64,000 nucleotides of DNA from Prorocentrum cordatum (Eukaryota; Sar; Dinophyceae; Prorocentrales; Prorocentraceae). The position numbers and the translations under genes were made by a program. Location: NCBI GenBank assembly GCA_963575745.1, contig CAUYUJ010002703.1, positions 401,767 through 465,766 of the forward strand, read 5' to 3'. The notes under the pieces are model-generated. The model searched no databases, was not told where the DNA came from, and saw nothing but the letters and a program-made list of their open reading frames with translations. This document shows, one piece after another, positions 31,196 through 42,309 of the stretch. Each line of letters starts with the position of its first letter. Positions within the stretch are counted from its first letter, which is position 1.

Positions 31196-31495
31196 CCCAC
31201 TGCGCCTGTGTACGCCACAACGTTCGCGTGCACCACAGCGCGCGTGTATACCACAGCGCCTGCGTACACCGCTACAACCGTGTGCAACGCAGCGCCCGTG
31301 TACACCACAATGCTTGCGTACACTACAGTGCCGGCGTACAATTACACACCGCAGCTACCATGTGCAACACAGCGCCTGTGTACACCACAATGCTTGCGTG
31401 CACCGCAGCGCCTGTGCACGCCACAGCGCGCGTCTACACCACAGCATCCGCGTGCAACGCAGCGCTGGTGTACACCACAATGCCTGCGTGCATTG
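31196..31495. repeat. 18-bp minisatellite, left arm
   Basis: About 16 degenerate units of ACCACAGCGCCTGTGTAC. The 18-bp period keeps reading frames open, giving a Thr-Thr-Ala-Pro-Val-Tyr-like repeat. This is not taken as a gene. Confidence 0.85.
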
Positions 31496-31954
31496 GACAA
31501 GTAGAAGGAGCATGTACGTGAGGATCTGCTGCGGACAACTAGACGCCACGCCAGGAAATTGCTGATACTCGAATGCGACGTTCTTCTCTCCTCCCTTCTC
31601 CTCCTCCTCCTCCTCCACCTCTACCCTTTCCTCCTCCTCCTTCTCCTCCTCCTCCTCCTGCTCCTTACCCCCTGTCGTGCGGGTTGGCGCTACAGCGCAC
31701 GTGCGCATCTCAGCGCGCACCGCACAATGGTCTGTTGAATCGGTCCACTTGGTTCCCGGACGGCCAATTTAGCTGGAACCTCCTGGACGCAAAGGGAGGA
31801 GTTAGGGTGAGGCGGGCGGACTCGGGAGGACACATAGATTCCAGCGGCGCTCCGTTGTCCATAAGGATTATGTAATATTGTTTCTGTGGAATCCACAAGC
31901 GATCCATTTTGTCATAAGGATTCGTTCTCACATTCTATATACAACAATGGTGCT
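31496..31954. other. central spacer of the inverted repeat
   Basis: Contains a TCC-rich tract (31590-31665) and a short unique stretch. No gene is recognised. Confidence 0.4.
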
Positions 31955-32225
31955 GTGTTGCACACGGTTGCTGTGGTGCACACAAGCGCCGTGGTGTACA
32001 CAGGCACTGCAATGCACGCAAGCATTGTGGTGTATACTGGTGCTGTGTTGCACACGGCTGATGTGGTGAACGCCGCTGTGTGGTGCACAAGAGCTGTTGT
32101 GCCCGCAGGCACGGCGGCACAAACTGACGCTGTGTTGCCCGCGGCTGCTGTGGTGTACATAGGCGGTGGTGTACACAGGCGCTGTGATGCACGCAGGCAC
32201 TGTGGTGTACACAGGAATTGTGGTG
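31955..32225. repeat. 18-bp minisatellite, right arm (reverse orientation)
   Basis: Units of GTGTACACAGGCGCTGTG, the reverse complement of the left-arm unit. It has about 15 copies. Confidence 0.85.
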
Positions 32226-32700
32226 CAAATCGCTACCTACATGCTGGCGCTCCCCGTCCTCCGTCATTCCTAGGCATTCCCAAACGCCGCCGGCGCGAAA
32301 CGTGACGTCATCGACCCCTCCATTCCCCCCTAGATGATTGCCGTCATCGGCCCGGAATAAAAAACAGGCTTCAGCCGCGTCCGCGCGCACGACGACTATG
32401 AGCGACGAGCGACAAGCCACGAGCGACGACGACGACGACGACTGCGGACCAGACTCCTTTGCGGATTCCTATGCGGACACCTACGCGGATCCCAACGCGC
32501 ACAGCGGCAGTGCTCGGAGCGCACTGGGGGGCAGTGCCCGGAGCGCACTGGAGGGGGGAGCGTTACGTCATGGGTGGGGGGGGCCGGGGGCCATGACGCC
32601 CGTCATGCCCAAAACAATAAAGAAACGGGCTCAGCGAATCGGAGAAATCGACTCGGAGTCAGAATCTATCGAAATCGAATCGAACCGAATCGAAGTCGGG

Positions 32701-33192
32701 GGCAGGAGGCAGGGCAGGGTTAGGGAGCAACTCCTCGGAGGTTCGTTCCCAGACCCCCTCGAGTCGTGAAACAATATCGACGGAAGGTTGTTCGTGATTT
32801 TCGGCCTCTGGAGGCCCTTACCAGGCCATGGCCCTGCACCTAGCCAAAATGTCACCCTCCCGCACCGCGGCCCCGAGACATTCAAAAAACCAGTGTCTGA
32901 GGGTCGACGCTATAAAACAACATGACGTCTGGGGTCGAGGTGCGGGTACAGCAAGCAACCACACCCACGAGGACAAACCCTGGAACCCCGACACAAGCTC
33001 AGTTCTGGTTGTGGTCGATATGAGCTTCCTGGACGGCCAAGTCGACCAAAACTAAAATCAAAGTGTTCATGTCTAGGTCAGTGGGTTCTTCCCCAAGGGG
33101 CCATCCTGAAAACTCTACTTACTGTGGTTGTGTCTCTTTCTTGTGCCCAGATTCGCCAAAACGATTAATGGCGATTGAGCCCTTTCGTAGAT
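32701..33192. other. no gene recognised
   Basis: A mixed-composition spacer with short frames only. Confidence 0.35.
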
Positions 33193-33356
33193 GGGTCCGA
33201 GTAGATTAGGTCAGAAGAAGATTGCACCAAATCGCTGGTGTAATCATCGCCGATGCATTGGCAACGTCGGCGACGAGAAGTCGGGCTCCACATCGAGCCG
33301 CATCGCCGATACATCGGCGATGCGGCTCGCTCCTCCGACCCGATCTACTCGGACCC
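33193..33356. repeat. fold-back element with 15-bp ends and a CATCGGCGATGC core
   Basis: Starts GGGTCCGAGTAGATT and ends GATCTACTCGGACCC (14 of 15 paired). Inside, GAGCCGCATCGCCGAT and ATCGGCGATGCGGCTC form a perfect 16-bp hairpin with a 2-nt loop (33295-33328). The same CATCGGCGATGC motif dominates 36150-36268. Confidence 0.7.
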
Positions 33357-33582
33357 CTGAGATGAACTGCGCGTATTGGGAAGTCGAACCTGCTTCCAAA
33401 ACAACCTGAGATGAACGGCGTGCACTGGGAAGTCTAACCTGCTTCCCAAGAAACTGCGCGTTTTGGGAAGTCGAACCTGCTTCCAAAAAAAAACCTGCTT
33501 CCAACGAGCTGCGTATATTGGTAAGTCGAGTTGGTTTTTTTGGAAACAGCTTCGACTTCCCAAGACACGCAGTTCATCTCAG
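33357..33582. repeat. fold-back element with about 45-bp ends and internal tandem copies
   Basis: The left end CTGAGATGAACTGCGCGTAT... is repeated inverted at 33537-33582. Between them lie three more direct, partly truncated copies of GGGAAGTC(G/T)AACCTGCTTCC. It begins at the base after the preceding fold-back unit ends, so the two may be one composite element. Confidence 0.7.
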
Positions 33583-34190
33583 CCGGGGGTTGATCGACGT
33601 GCCCCTGGCCCACGATGCCCCCCGCTTCTCGCTCCATTTTGGAGCCCCTGGGGGGCCCTCGGCCTCGTGAGGCGTGCTCTGGAGGCGGTGGGTCGACCCA
33701 TTCCCCCCGGGGCCGGCTTTTCATCCCAAGCAGCTCCTCAGCGGTCCCGAGGCCCGGCGAAGGCCCCCAGAGGCCGAAAACAGCGAAAAACCCGCCGTCG
33801 TGATTTGTTTATGACTCCAAAGGGGTCTGGGATCCCATCTGCTCGGACCCCACCTGGTCGACCCATTCCCCGGGGCCTACTTCTCATCCTAAGCAGTTGG
33901 TAAACGGTCCCGAGACCCGGCGGAGGTACCCAGCGGTTTGTTCATGACTCCAAAGGGGTCTGGGACCCCATCTTCTCGGACCCTATCTGTGAGGCCTAGG
34001 TACGTGCAACGCCCGGATCTCGAGCCCGTCGGCGGCGCAACGAAGCCGACGACGGCGGCGGCGGCGGCGAAGCGACGGCGGCAGCAACCGAGCAGGCGTG
34101 GGCGCCCGGCCAGCGACGGGGGAAGTCTCGTGCTACTATTTCCGAGCCATCCTATGGTGTTCTATCCTCGTTTTCAGGAGGCAGAGCCAC
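33583..34190. other. dispersed repeat sequence, no gene recognised
   Basis: Contains a tandem of about 125 bp (ATGACTCCAAAGGGGTCTGG at 33810 and 33945; TCATCCTAAGCAG/TCATCCCAAGCAG). It then has GTGAGGCCTAGGTACGTGCA at 33991, which matches 36310 with few changes. This marks a family dispersed through the window (compare also 13230 and 13765). Confidence 0.5.
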
Positions 34191-34194
34191 GCGT

Positions 34195-34370
34195 TGTCAC
34201 CTCCTCCTCCTCTTCCTCCTCCTCCTCCTCCTCATCTCCTCCTCCTCTTCCTCCACCTCCTCCTCCTATCTTCCTCCTCCTCCTCCTCATCTCCTCCTCC
34301 TCGTCCTCCTCCTCCTCCTCCACCTCTTCTCCTCCTCCTCCTCCCCCCCTCCCTCCCCTCACACGATTCG
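34195..34370. repeat. (TCC)n microsatellite
   Basis: Dense TCC/TCTTCC array. Poly-Pro and poly-Glu frames are artefacts. Confidence 0.85.
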
Positions 34371-34374
34371 TGGC

Positions 34375-35740
34375 CCCCTAGGGAGGTCCACCGAAGGGCC
34401 CAGTGGCACCGTTCGCATGCGTCCCCCCACCAATTCTAGCACACCCCTCACACGGCTCGTGGCCCCCAAAGGAACTCCACTTTGGTACGTTTCGTGGCCC
34501 CACGGCGAGCTCCACTGAAAGCCCCAGTGGCGATGTTCGCATGCGTTTCCCCCGCCCAGTGCAACGCTTCGTGGCCCCATAAACAGCTCCACTAAAGGCC
34601 CCAGTGGCAGTGTTCGCATGCGTTTCCCCCACCCAGTACAGCGCTTCGTAGCCCCAGAGGGAGCTCCACCTAAGGCTCCAGTGGCGGTGTTCGCATGCGC
34701 TTTCCAACCTAGGAAAGCGTTTCGTGGCCCTAGGGGAGCTCAACCGAAGGCCTCATAGGCGGTGCTCACGTGCGTTTCCCCCACCCAGTACAGCACGTCA
34801 TGGCCCCATATGGGAGCTCCACCGAAGGCCCTAGTGGTGGTGTTCGCACGCGCTTCCCCAGCCCAGTACAGCGTCTCGTGGCCGAACGGGGAGCTCCACC
34901 GACGGCCCCACTGGCAAAATTCGTATGCGTTTCTTCCACCCAATACAGCGCTTCGTGGCCCCATATGGGAGCTCCACCAAAGGCCCCAGTGGCGGTGTTC
35001 GCATGCGTTTTCCCACCCAAGTTCAGCGCTTGGTGGCCCCTTAGGGAGCAGCTCCGAATGCCCCAGCGGCGGTGTTCGCATGCGTTTCCCCCACCCAATA
35101 CAACGCTTCGTGGCCCCATAAGGAGCTCCACCGGAGGCCTCAATTGCGGTGTTCGCACGCGCTTCCTCCACCCAGTACAGCTTGTTTCATGGCCCCATAG
35201 GGGAGCTCAACTGAAGGCCCCAGTGGCGGTGTTCACTTGCGCTTCGCAAGCCCAATACAGCGCCTCGTGGCCCCATAGGGAGCTCCACCTAAGGCACCAG
35301 TGGCGGTGTTCGCATGCGTTCCTCCCCCGCACATTACACTAAGCCCCATAGGGAGCCCATCCGAAGGCCCAAGTGGCGGTGTTCGTATGCGTTTCCCCCA
35401 CCCAGTGAAACTCTTAATGGCACCAAAGGAAGCTCAAGCGAAGGCCTCAGCGGCGGTGTTCGAGCGCGTTCCCCGCACCCAGTACAACGCTTCGTGGCCC
35501 CATCGGGAGCTCCACCGAAGGCCTCAATGGCTGTGTTCGCATACATTTCAGCCACCCAGTACAGCGCTTCGCTGCGCCATATGGAGCTCCACCGAAGGCC
35601 CCAGTGGCGGCCCCGCCCCATTGCGGCGCACCCCATCACACGTTTCGCTGCCCCGTAGTGTGCAAAGCACAAGTGGCAGCGCCCACATGGCGGCACCGCC
35701 CTTCATCGGCACACCCGTCGCATGCTTCATGGCCCCATGA
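34375..35740. repeat. 77-bp satellite array, about 17 copies
   Basis: GTGTTCGCATGCGTTTCC recurs at 75-78-bp steps (34535, 34612, 34689, 34764, 34842, 34919, 34997, 35074, 35151 and onwards). Between copies lie CCACCCAGTACAGCGCTTCG, TGGCCCCATA, GGAGCTCCACCGAAGGCCCC and AGTGGCG. Minus-strand frames read a 26-residue repeat resembling MRTPPLGPSVELPYGATKRC. Because the unit is 77-78 bp and its length varies, the frame drifts between copies, which argues against coding. Confidence 0.9.
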
Positions 35741-35949
35741 GAAGATCCCTCAAAGGCGGCACCCGCAACGAAGGCACTCACAACTGCACATGGTTGGGTC
35801 CTTTCGCCAGGATAACGTTTTAAGGCGGGGCAGCCGTATGCGCCTCCTAAATGAGGTTCGAGTAGACCCCTGCTTCAAGTTACCAAGGCCCAATCCATAT
35901 TCCTGATTCCCTCAAATAGAACCGGGAGTCCATGAACGTTGGATATCTA
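35741..35949. other. no gene recognised
   Basis: A short spacer after the satellite, with no feature visible. Confidence 0.3.
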
Positions 35950-36130
35950 TCTTAGAATCCTGCATGGGCGTAGGATAAGGACGCACGATAAGGATGCAAG
36001 GGCCTCTGAGGGCCACGTCGACACTTTGCGAGCGGGGCGCGGCCAGCGAAAGCGGCCAGGGAGGGCCGAAGGGGAAGGATGCAAGCGTACCCTTAGAAAG
36101 TCGCCCATCCTTACCCTGCGGGGTGACTGT
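35950..36130. repeat. dispersed repeat D, copy 1
   Basis: ACGATAAGGATGCAAGGGCC and TTTGCGAGCGGGGCGCGGCC are shared with 56190-56355 in the same order, as is the closing CATCCTTAC(C/T). ATAAGGAT near the start pairs with ATCCTTAC at the end, so it may be a small inverted-repeat element. Confidence 0.65.
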
Positions 36131-36149
36131 AGATGGTGTCAGAGGATCA

Positions 36150-36268
36150 CGCCGCATCGCCAATGTATCGGCTATGCATCGGCGACTTCGGCGATGCATC
36201 GGCGACGCCAGCGCGGAGCAGACTGGGCTCCGCATCGAACCGCATCGCCGATGCATCGGCGATGCGGC
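36150..36268. repeat. CATCGGCGATGC-rich palindrome cluster
   Basis: 36240-36267 is a perfect 28-bp palindrome with half-site CCGCATCGCCGATG. Several further CATCGGCGA motifs lie at 36168-36212. It is the same motif family as the fold-back unit at 33193-33356. Confidence 0.75.
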
Positions 36269-36524
36269 GCGCTCGCGCCTCCGGCCCCATCTGCTCGGGC
36301 CCCATCTGGGAGGCCTAGGCACTTGCAACACCCCAGTCTCGGGGCCGTCGCCGATGTCACGGAGTCGACGACGGCGGTGGCGGCGGCGAAGCGACGGCGG
36401 CGGCTGCCGAGGGGGCGCGGGCCTAGCTGGCCGCGGGGGATGTCTCGATTTTTTGTTTCAATGGGGTCCTCGGCGCTCTGGGCCCCTTCCTGGGTACCTG
36501 CTTTTAGACCTGGGTCGTCTGTTA
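36269..36524. other. dispersed repeat sequence, no gene recognised
   Basis: GGGAGGCCTAGGCACTTGCA at 36309 and GCGGCGAAGCGACGGCGGC at 36385 match the 33991-34085 region. Confidence 0.45.
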
Positions 36525-36680
36525 TTGAAACAAAACTACGTAAGCACAATCTTTCGGAGCTCCACACCGATTTCTTGGATCGGCGCCGGAAGGCCCCGCC
36601 CTGTCGCGCAGCGCCACCAGGAGGGCCCATCGCAGACCCCAAAATCCGCGCGGAGCACCGACAGATTATATTTATGCAGC
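36525..36680. repeat. fold-back repeat H, copy 2
   Basis: Contains CTTTCGGAGCTC and TTCTTGGATCGGCGCC on the left and AAAATCCGCGCGGAGC on the right, matching the arms of the copy at 17300-17462. The right arm is more decayed here. Confidence 0.55.
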
Positions 36681-36904
36681 TTCTTGTCCATCGGTTGTTT
36701 TCTTGCGGCTTCTTGTCCCTCGAGAGGGTCACTAAACCAGCCACCTGCTGGTCGGAAGGCGTGGAAGGTGGAGAGTCAGGGTCGTCGCGGGGACAGCAAA
36801 CGACCACACCCACATCGTGGGCAAATCGAGCGAGCGAGCTCACCTCCGGGTTAGGCAAGTCCCAAGCGGGTCGAGCATCCCTTTCAAGGTGCACCCAAGC
36901 GCAT

Positions 36905-37290
36905 CAGCAGAGTGAGAGACAATATCATCATGATCATGGTCATGATCATGATCATGGTCATCATCACCATCATCATCAACAACATCATCATTACCGTCAT
37001 CATCATTACCACCATCATCATATCCATCATCCCCACCACCATCATTATCATCAGCATCAGCAGCATCATCATCATCAGCATCATCATCATATCAACACCA
37101 TCATAATCATCATATTCTTGATCAGCACCACCATCATCACCATCATCATAATCAGCATCACCACCATCATTATATCATCATCACCACCTTGATCAGCACC
37201 ACCACCATCATCATCATCATCAGCATCTCATCTCATCAGCATCAGCATCAGCATCACCATCGTCATTACCATCATCACCATGATCAGCAT
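36905..37290. repeat. (ATC)n microsatellite
   Basis: ATC triplets with CAC, AGC and TTG interruptions. GATCATGGTCATGATC-type sequence near 36930 is self-complementary. Confidence 0.9.
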
Positions 37291-37479
37291 CATGAGAGTC
37301 AGGGTCGTTGCGGGAGCAGCAAGCGACCACACCCACATCAAAGGGCAAATCGAGATCCGAGAAGCCCGCGCGGAGCCCAGCACGCTGATGCCCACGCCGC
37401 TGCTTATCCTTCGATTTCACGGCCCGGGGGCCCGACGAGGGCCCCCGGGCCTCAGCCTCGCTGTGGTGGTGGTGGTGGT

Positions 37480-37515
37480 CGTCGTCGTCGTCGTCGGTTG
37501 TCCGTCGTCGTCGTA

Positions 37516-37582
<67 letters not shown>
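37480..37582. repeat. (GTC)n microsatellite
   Basis: A GTC array with few interruptions. Long Val, Ser, Arg and Asp frames are artefacts. Confidence 0.9.
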
Positions 37583-37584
<2 letters not shown>

Positions 37585-40331
37585 CCCAGCGGCGTCGGGC
37601 ACGCGCGCGAGCGCGGCCAGGACGCCCTGTCGCTCCATCTGCGCGGGAGGTCTCGGGCCGTCGACGGCGGCGACCAAGCGGCCGCCGCGGCGGCGGCTGC
37701 CGAGCGCGGGCGCGGGGACCGATTTCCCATCCCCGGGGCAAAATTTGTTAAGACGAAGCCAGGACGAGGATAAAACCGGTCGCGGGGACCCGTTTCTCAT
37801 CCCCGGGGAGAAGTTCGCCAAGACGCAGCCCGGACGAGAATCACAGCGGATGAGGATGACTCGAGAATCTCTGAGATCCGGCGGCTCGGGCGCCGCGGCC
37901 TTCTCAGAGCGCGAGCGCTCGGAAAGCGTTCCGGAACGCTCTGGGACGGATCCATCCTCGCCCTGGCCCCGTCTGGCTTCGCACCCCGGGGCCAGCTTTC
38001 GACAGCCCCGGCGCCCGGCGAGGGGCCCCGCAGGCCGAGAACGGCAGAGAATCCCCCGTCGTCGCCGACGAAGCCGCCGACGAAGTCGTCCCCCCCTCGA
38101 AGACGACTTCGTCGCAGCCGACGAAGTCGTCGTCGCACGGCGGCGGCGAGAGGGCCGCGACAGCGGCGGCGACCGAGCGGGTGGCGGGGCCCGGCCGCAG
38201 GAGGCGGGGCGTCACGAGGACGGCGGTGCGGTGCGGCAATCCGGCTCCAAACCAGGGTGCACCAACGGCGGCCTGCCGGCGACGTCGTCGCCGACAGAGT
38301 CGTCGTCGCACGGCAACGGCCGCGACGGCGGCGGCGACCGAGCGGGCGCAGAGGCGGGCCGGCCACGGGAGCGCCCCAACTTCGGATCCGCCGTACTTCG
38401 GACGAGCTCGTAAGCAAGGCGGGAATTCCCGCCCCTCTTTTCAAGCTCCTTTGCTGCCGACGTTAACTGGACCCTGCGTTTCCGACGCCGCTTCCGCCGT
38501 ACCTCTGCGGAGCTATTCGCCCTACTGTCCTGAGGCGGACACTTGCGCCCTCCTTGCTCGCATCGCTCAGGGTGCCTTCCAAGACAAGTGTGCGATTGGA
38601 GCTGGGAAGATCGCGTGAGACACCCATCTCCGAAAAGCACGCTGGATCTCCGCGATGCGATCCCCCCGCGAGGGCCCTCTCTGCAGGCGCCTTCTCCCCG
38701 CCAGCGCTGCGTCGGCGCACGCAGGGCGGGGCCTGACCGTGACAGAGGCGGGCCGGCGGCGCCACGCCACACGATGCCTCTCCAGCGCCAACCAAAGGAC
38801 CAGACACGGAACCCGAACACGGCGGATCCCAAGCCAGGGCGCGTCGCCGAGAGACCGGCGGGGCCGCGCCTCGACGCCCGCGCCCTCGGCGGCTTCCTGC
38901 GGCGCGCGCCGCGACGCGCTCGGCGAGCGGCGAGCGCCCCGGGGGGCCCTCGCTTGGCCGGCGGCGGCGGGCAGCGGCGGGCGACCCGACGGCTCGGCGG
39001 CGGCTGACGTCCGACGACGGCTGACGACGGCACGGCGGCGGCGGGCGGCGACGGCGGACGGCGACGGCGTCGTCAGCGGCGGCGGGCGGCGGGCGGCGAC
39101 GGCCAACGACGCCCGCAGCCTCGGAGGGCCCCTGCGCGGGCGGCGGAGGAGTGGCCGCCGCTCGGCGCGCGCCCCGCCGATCGAGGATCGAGGATCCCCG
39201 AATCGAGGACCGAACGGTGGATCATCGCACGATCGAGGGCTCGACGTGCCGAAAGCCGAGGGTTGAGGGTTGAGGATCGGGGCTCGACGGTGCCATATTC
39301 GTGGGTCGGGAAGGATTTAACAGAAGGCGGAGAAAGAATGGGCGGGGCCGCGGTTTGGGCGCAAAGGGGCGGGATGCCGTGAACGACGCTTGGGCAGGGC
39401 GACGACCCAAAACTCGCCGCAGAGGAGAGTGACCATTTTCTCCTTCTCTCTCCTCCTCCTCCTCCTCCTCCTCCTCCTCCTCCTCCTCCTTCTCCTCTCC
39501 TACTCCAAGCATGGGGAGGCGGCTCCCGACACAAAGCCTGCGCACAGCCCGCGGCTCCGGAGGCAGATTCGGTAAGCCTCCGGAGCGTCCCTGGGCTGCC
39601 CTGGAGGCTCGCCCCTGGCACCCAGCGAGGCGGCCGCTGCTAACCGCAGCAAAGAGAAGAAGGCGGAGGAACAGGCAAAGGGGTAGGACGAGAATGGCCG
39701 AGAATGGCGAAAATGACGAACAGGGAAAGATAATCGGAACAAAAATGCTCAAGGGGAGGCAGACGAGGAGGGGGGCGGGGGCAAAGAAGCTGAGAGGAGA
39801 GGAGGAGGACGACGACGGGAAGGAAGGCGGAAGAGGAAGAGAACGAGGCGGAGGATTGCCAGGCGGATGATGATTAGGAATAATGCAAGCGCGACAGGAG
39901 GATCAGGAGAGGAGGATGAAGATCAGAAGGATCAACAGATCAAAAGATAAAATGACAGTTTATTGCACTATTTGCCTACCCCGTACAGCCTATAGCTTAT
40001 CATCCCCACCCCCTGTCCACATGTGTTTTCACATTTTCATTCTTGCCAATCGGTCATTGAAAGTATGTATTTTTACGGTGTCCCAGGATCCAGTCTATTC
40101 TAAGTGCCTTCCTACTTCCTTCCCACTTCCATCTTCAACTTTAAGTGTCCAGAGGGCGGACGGAACCTAATCAACCTAATGCACTAATGCACTCTCCACG
40201 CTGTCCTACGTTTTACCCTACTTCTTCCTACCAGCCGTCTGAGTTGGATCACATTGGAGTGCGGCCCCCATGATGGCCGCAATCCAATGCAATCCTCAAT
40301 CCTACTCGGGATACGTATGACATGTGGAGGT

Positions 40332-40332
<1 letters not shown>
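37583..40332. other. no gene recognised; GC-rich with dispersed repeats
   Basis: A CCCATCCCCGGGGCAAAATT / CTCATCCCCGGGGAGAAGTT pair (37726 and 37795) is a short tandem repeat. 37855-37945 resembles 29505-29600. TCC-rich DNA lies at 39455-39500. CGACGAAGTCGTCG motifs near 38080-38130 and 38290 are palindromic. From 39880 to 40330 the sequence becomes less GC-rich without a recognisable frame. Confidence 0.35.
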
Positions 40333-41820
<1,488 letters not shown>

Positions 41821-42309
41821 TCACCGCATCAGGTGCTTCAGATGCTTCGGGGGCGCCGCCGCGGGCCCGCTGCCGTTGGCGTCGCCGTCGGTGCCGGTGC
41901 CCTTGCCCTTGGCCTTGCCCTTGCCCTTCTTGGGCACGGGCTTCGGGGTGGCGGTCAGCGCATGGGGCGCGGGCCTCCTGGTCAGGCGGAAGCGGGTCCC
42001 CTCCGCCGCCTTGTCGAAGGCGGCCACCGCATCTGTGGACATCTCCAGCTGCACGACGGTCATGCGCACGTCGAGAGCCTTGAGATCCGCGATCTCTGTG
42101 TACTTGTACGTCCACGTGACCGTCTTCTCCACGCACGCCATCAGGAGGTCCGTGGGCTCTGCAGCCTCTTTCTCCTTCAGCTCGGTCACCATCCAGGCTG
42201 GGCTGAACTCTGGGACGGCGAAGGAGCCGTGGCGGCCCACAGAGTTGAACAGCTCAACGCCAGCGACCTTGCACAGCGGGATCGCGCCGACCTCGGGGCA
42301 GCGGGTCAC
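41821..42309 (-). CDS. exon 6 of the six-exon gene (terminal)
   Basis: A pyrimidine-rich acceptor CTTCTTTCGTTGCCCAG|GTG, then 162 codons to TGA. Ends with a Lys/Gly-rich stretch and KHLKHLMR. Confidence 0.7.
   Translation of the reverse strand: MTRCPEVGAIPLCKVAGVELFNSVGRHGSFAVPEFSPAWMVTELKEKEAAEPTDLLMACVEKTVTWTYKYTEIADLKALDVRMTVVQLEMSTDAVAAFDKAAEGTRFRLTRRPAPHALTATPKPVPKKGKGKAKGKGTGTDGDANGSGPAAAPPKHLKHLMR

Larger units (their letters stand above)
30890..32700. repeat. large imperfect inverted repeat enclosing two minisatellites
   Basis: Sequence on the left recurs in reverse complement on the right at several levels. GAATCGAAT-rich DNA lies at both ends (30893-30950 and 32636-32700). A TTTCTTTATGTTCGG / CAATAAAGAAACG pair flanks an ATGACG-GG-CGTCAT hairpin (30981-31013 and 32591-32632). 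AGCATGTAGGTGGCGAT (31172) faces ATCGCTACCTACATGCT (32229). Oppositely oriented 18-bp arrays lie inside. The arms are about 600-700 bp and diverged. The organisation suggests a large fold-back transposon or an old inverted duplication. Confidence 0.7.

Noticed and set aside
34375-35740. Regularly spaced repeats suggesting a CRISPR array.
   Set aside because: The whole 77-bp unit is conserved with no variable spacers, and the genome is eukaryotic. It is a satellite.
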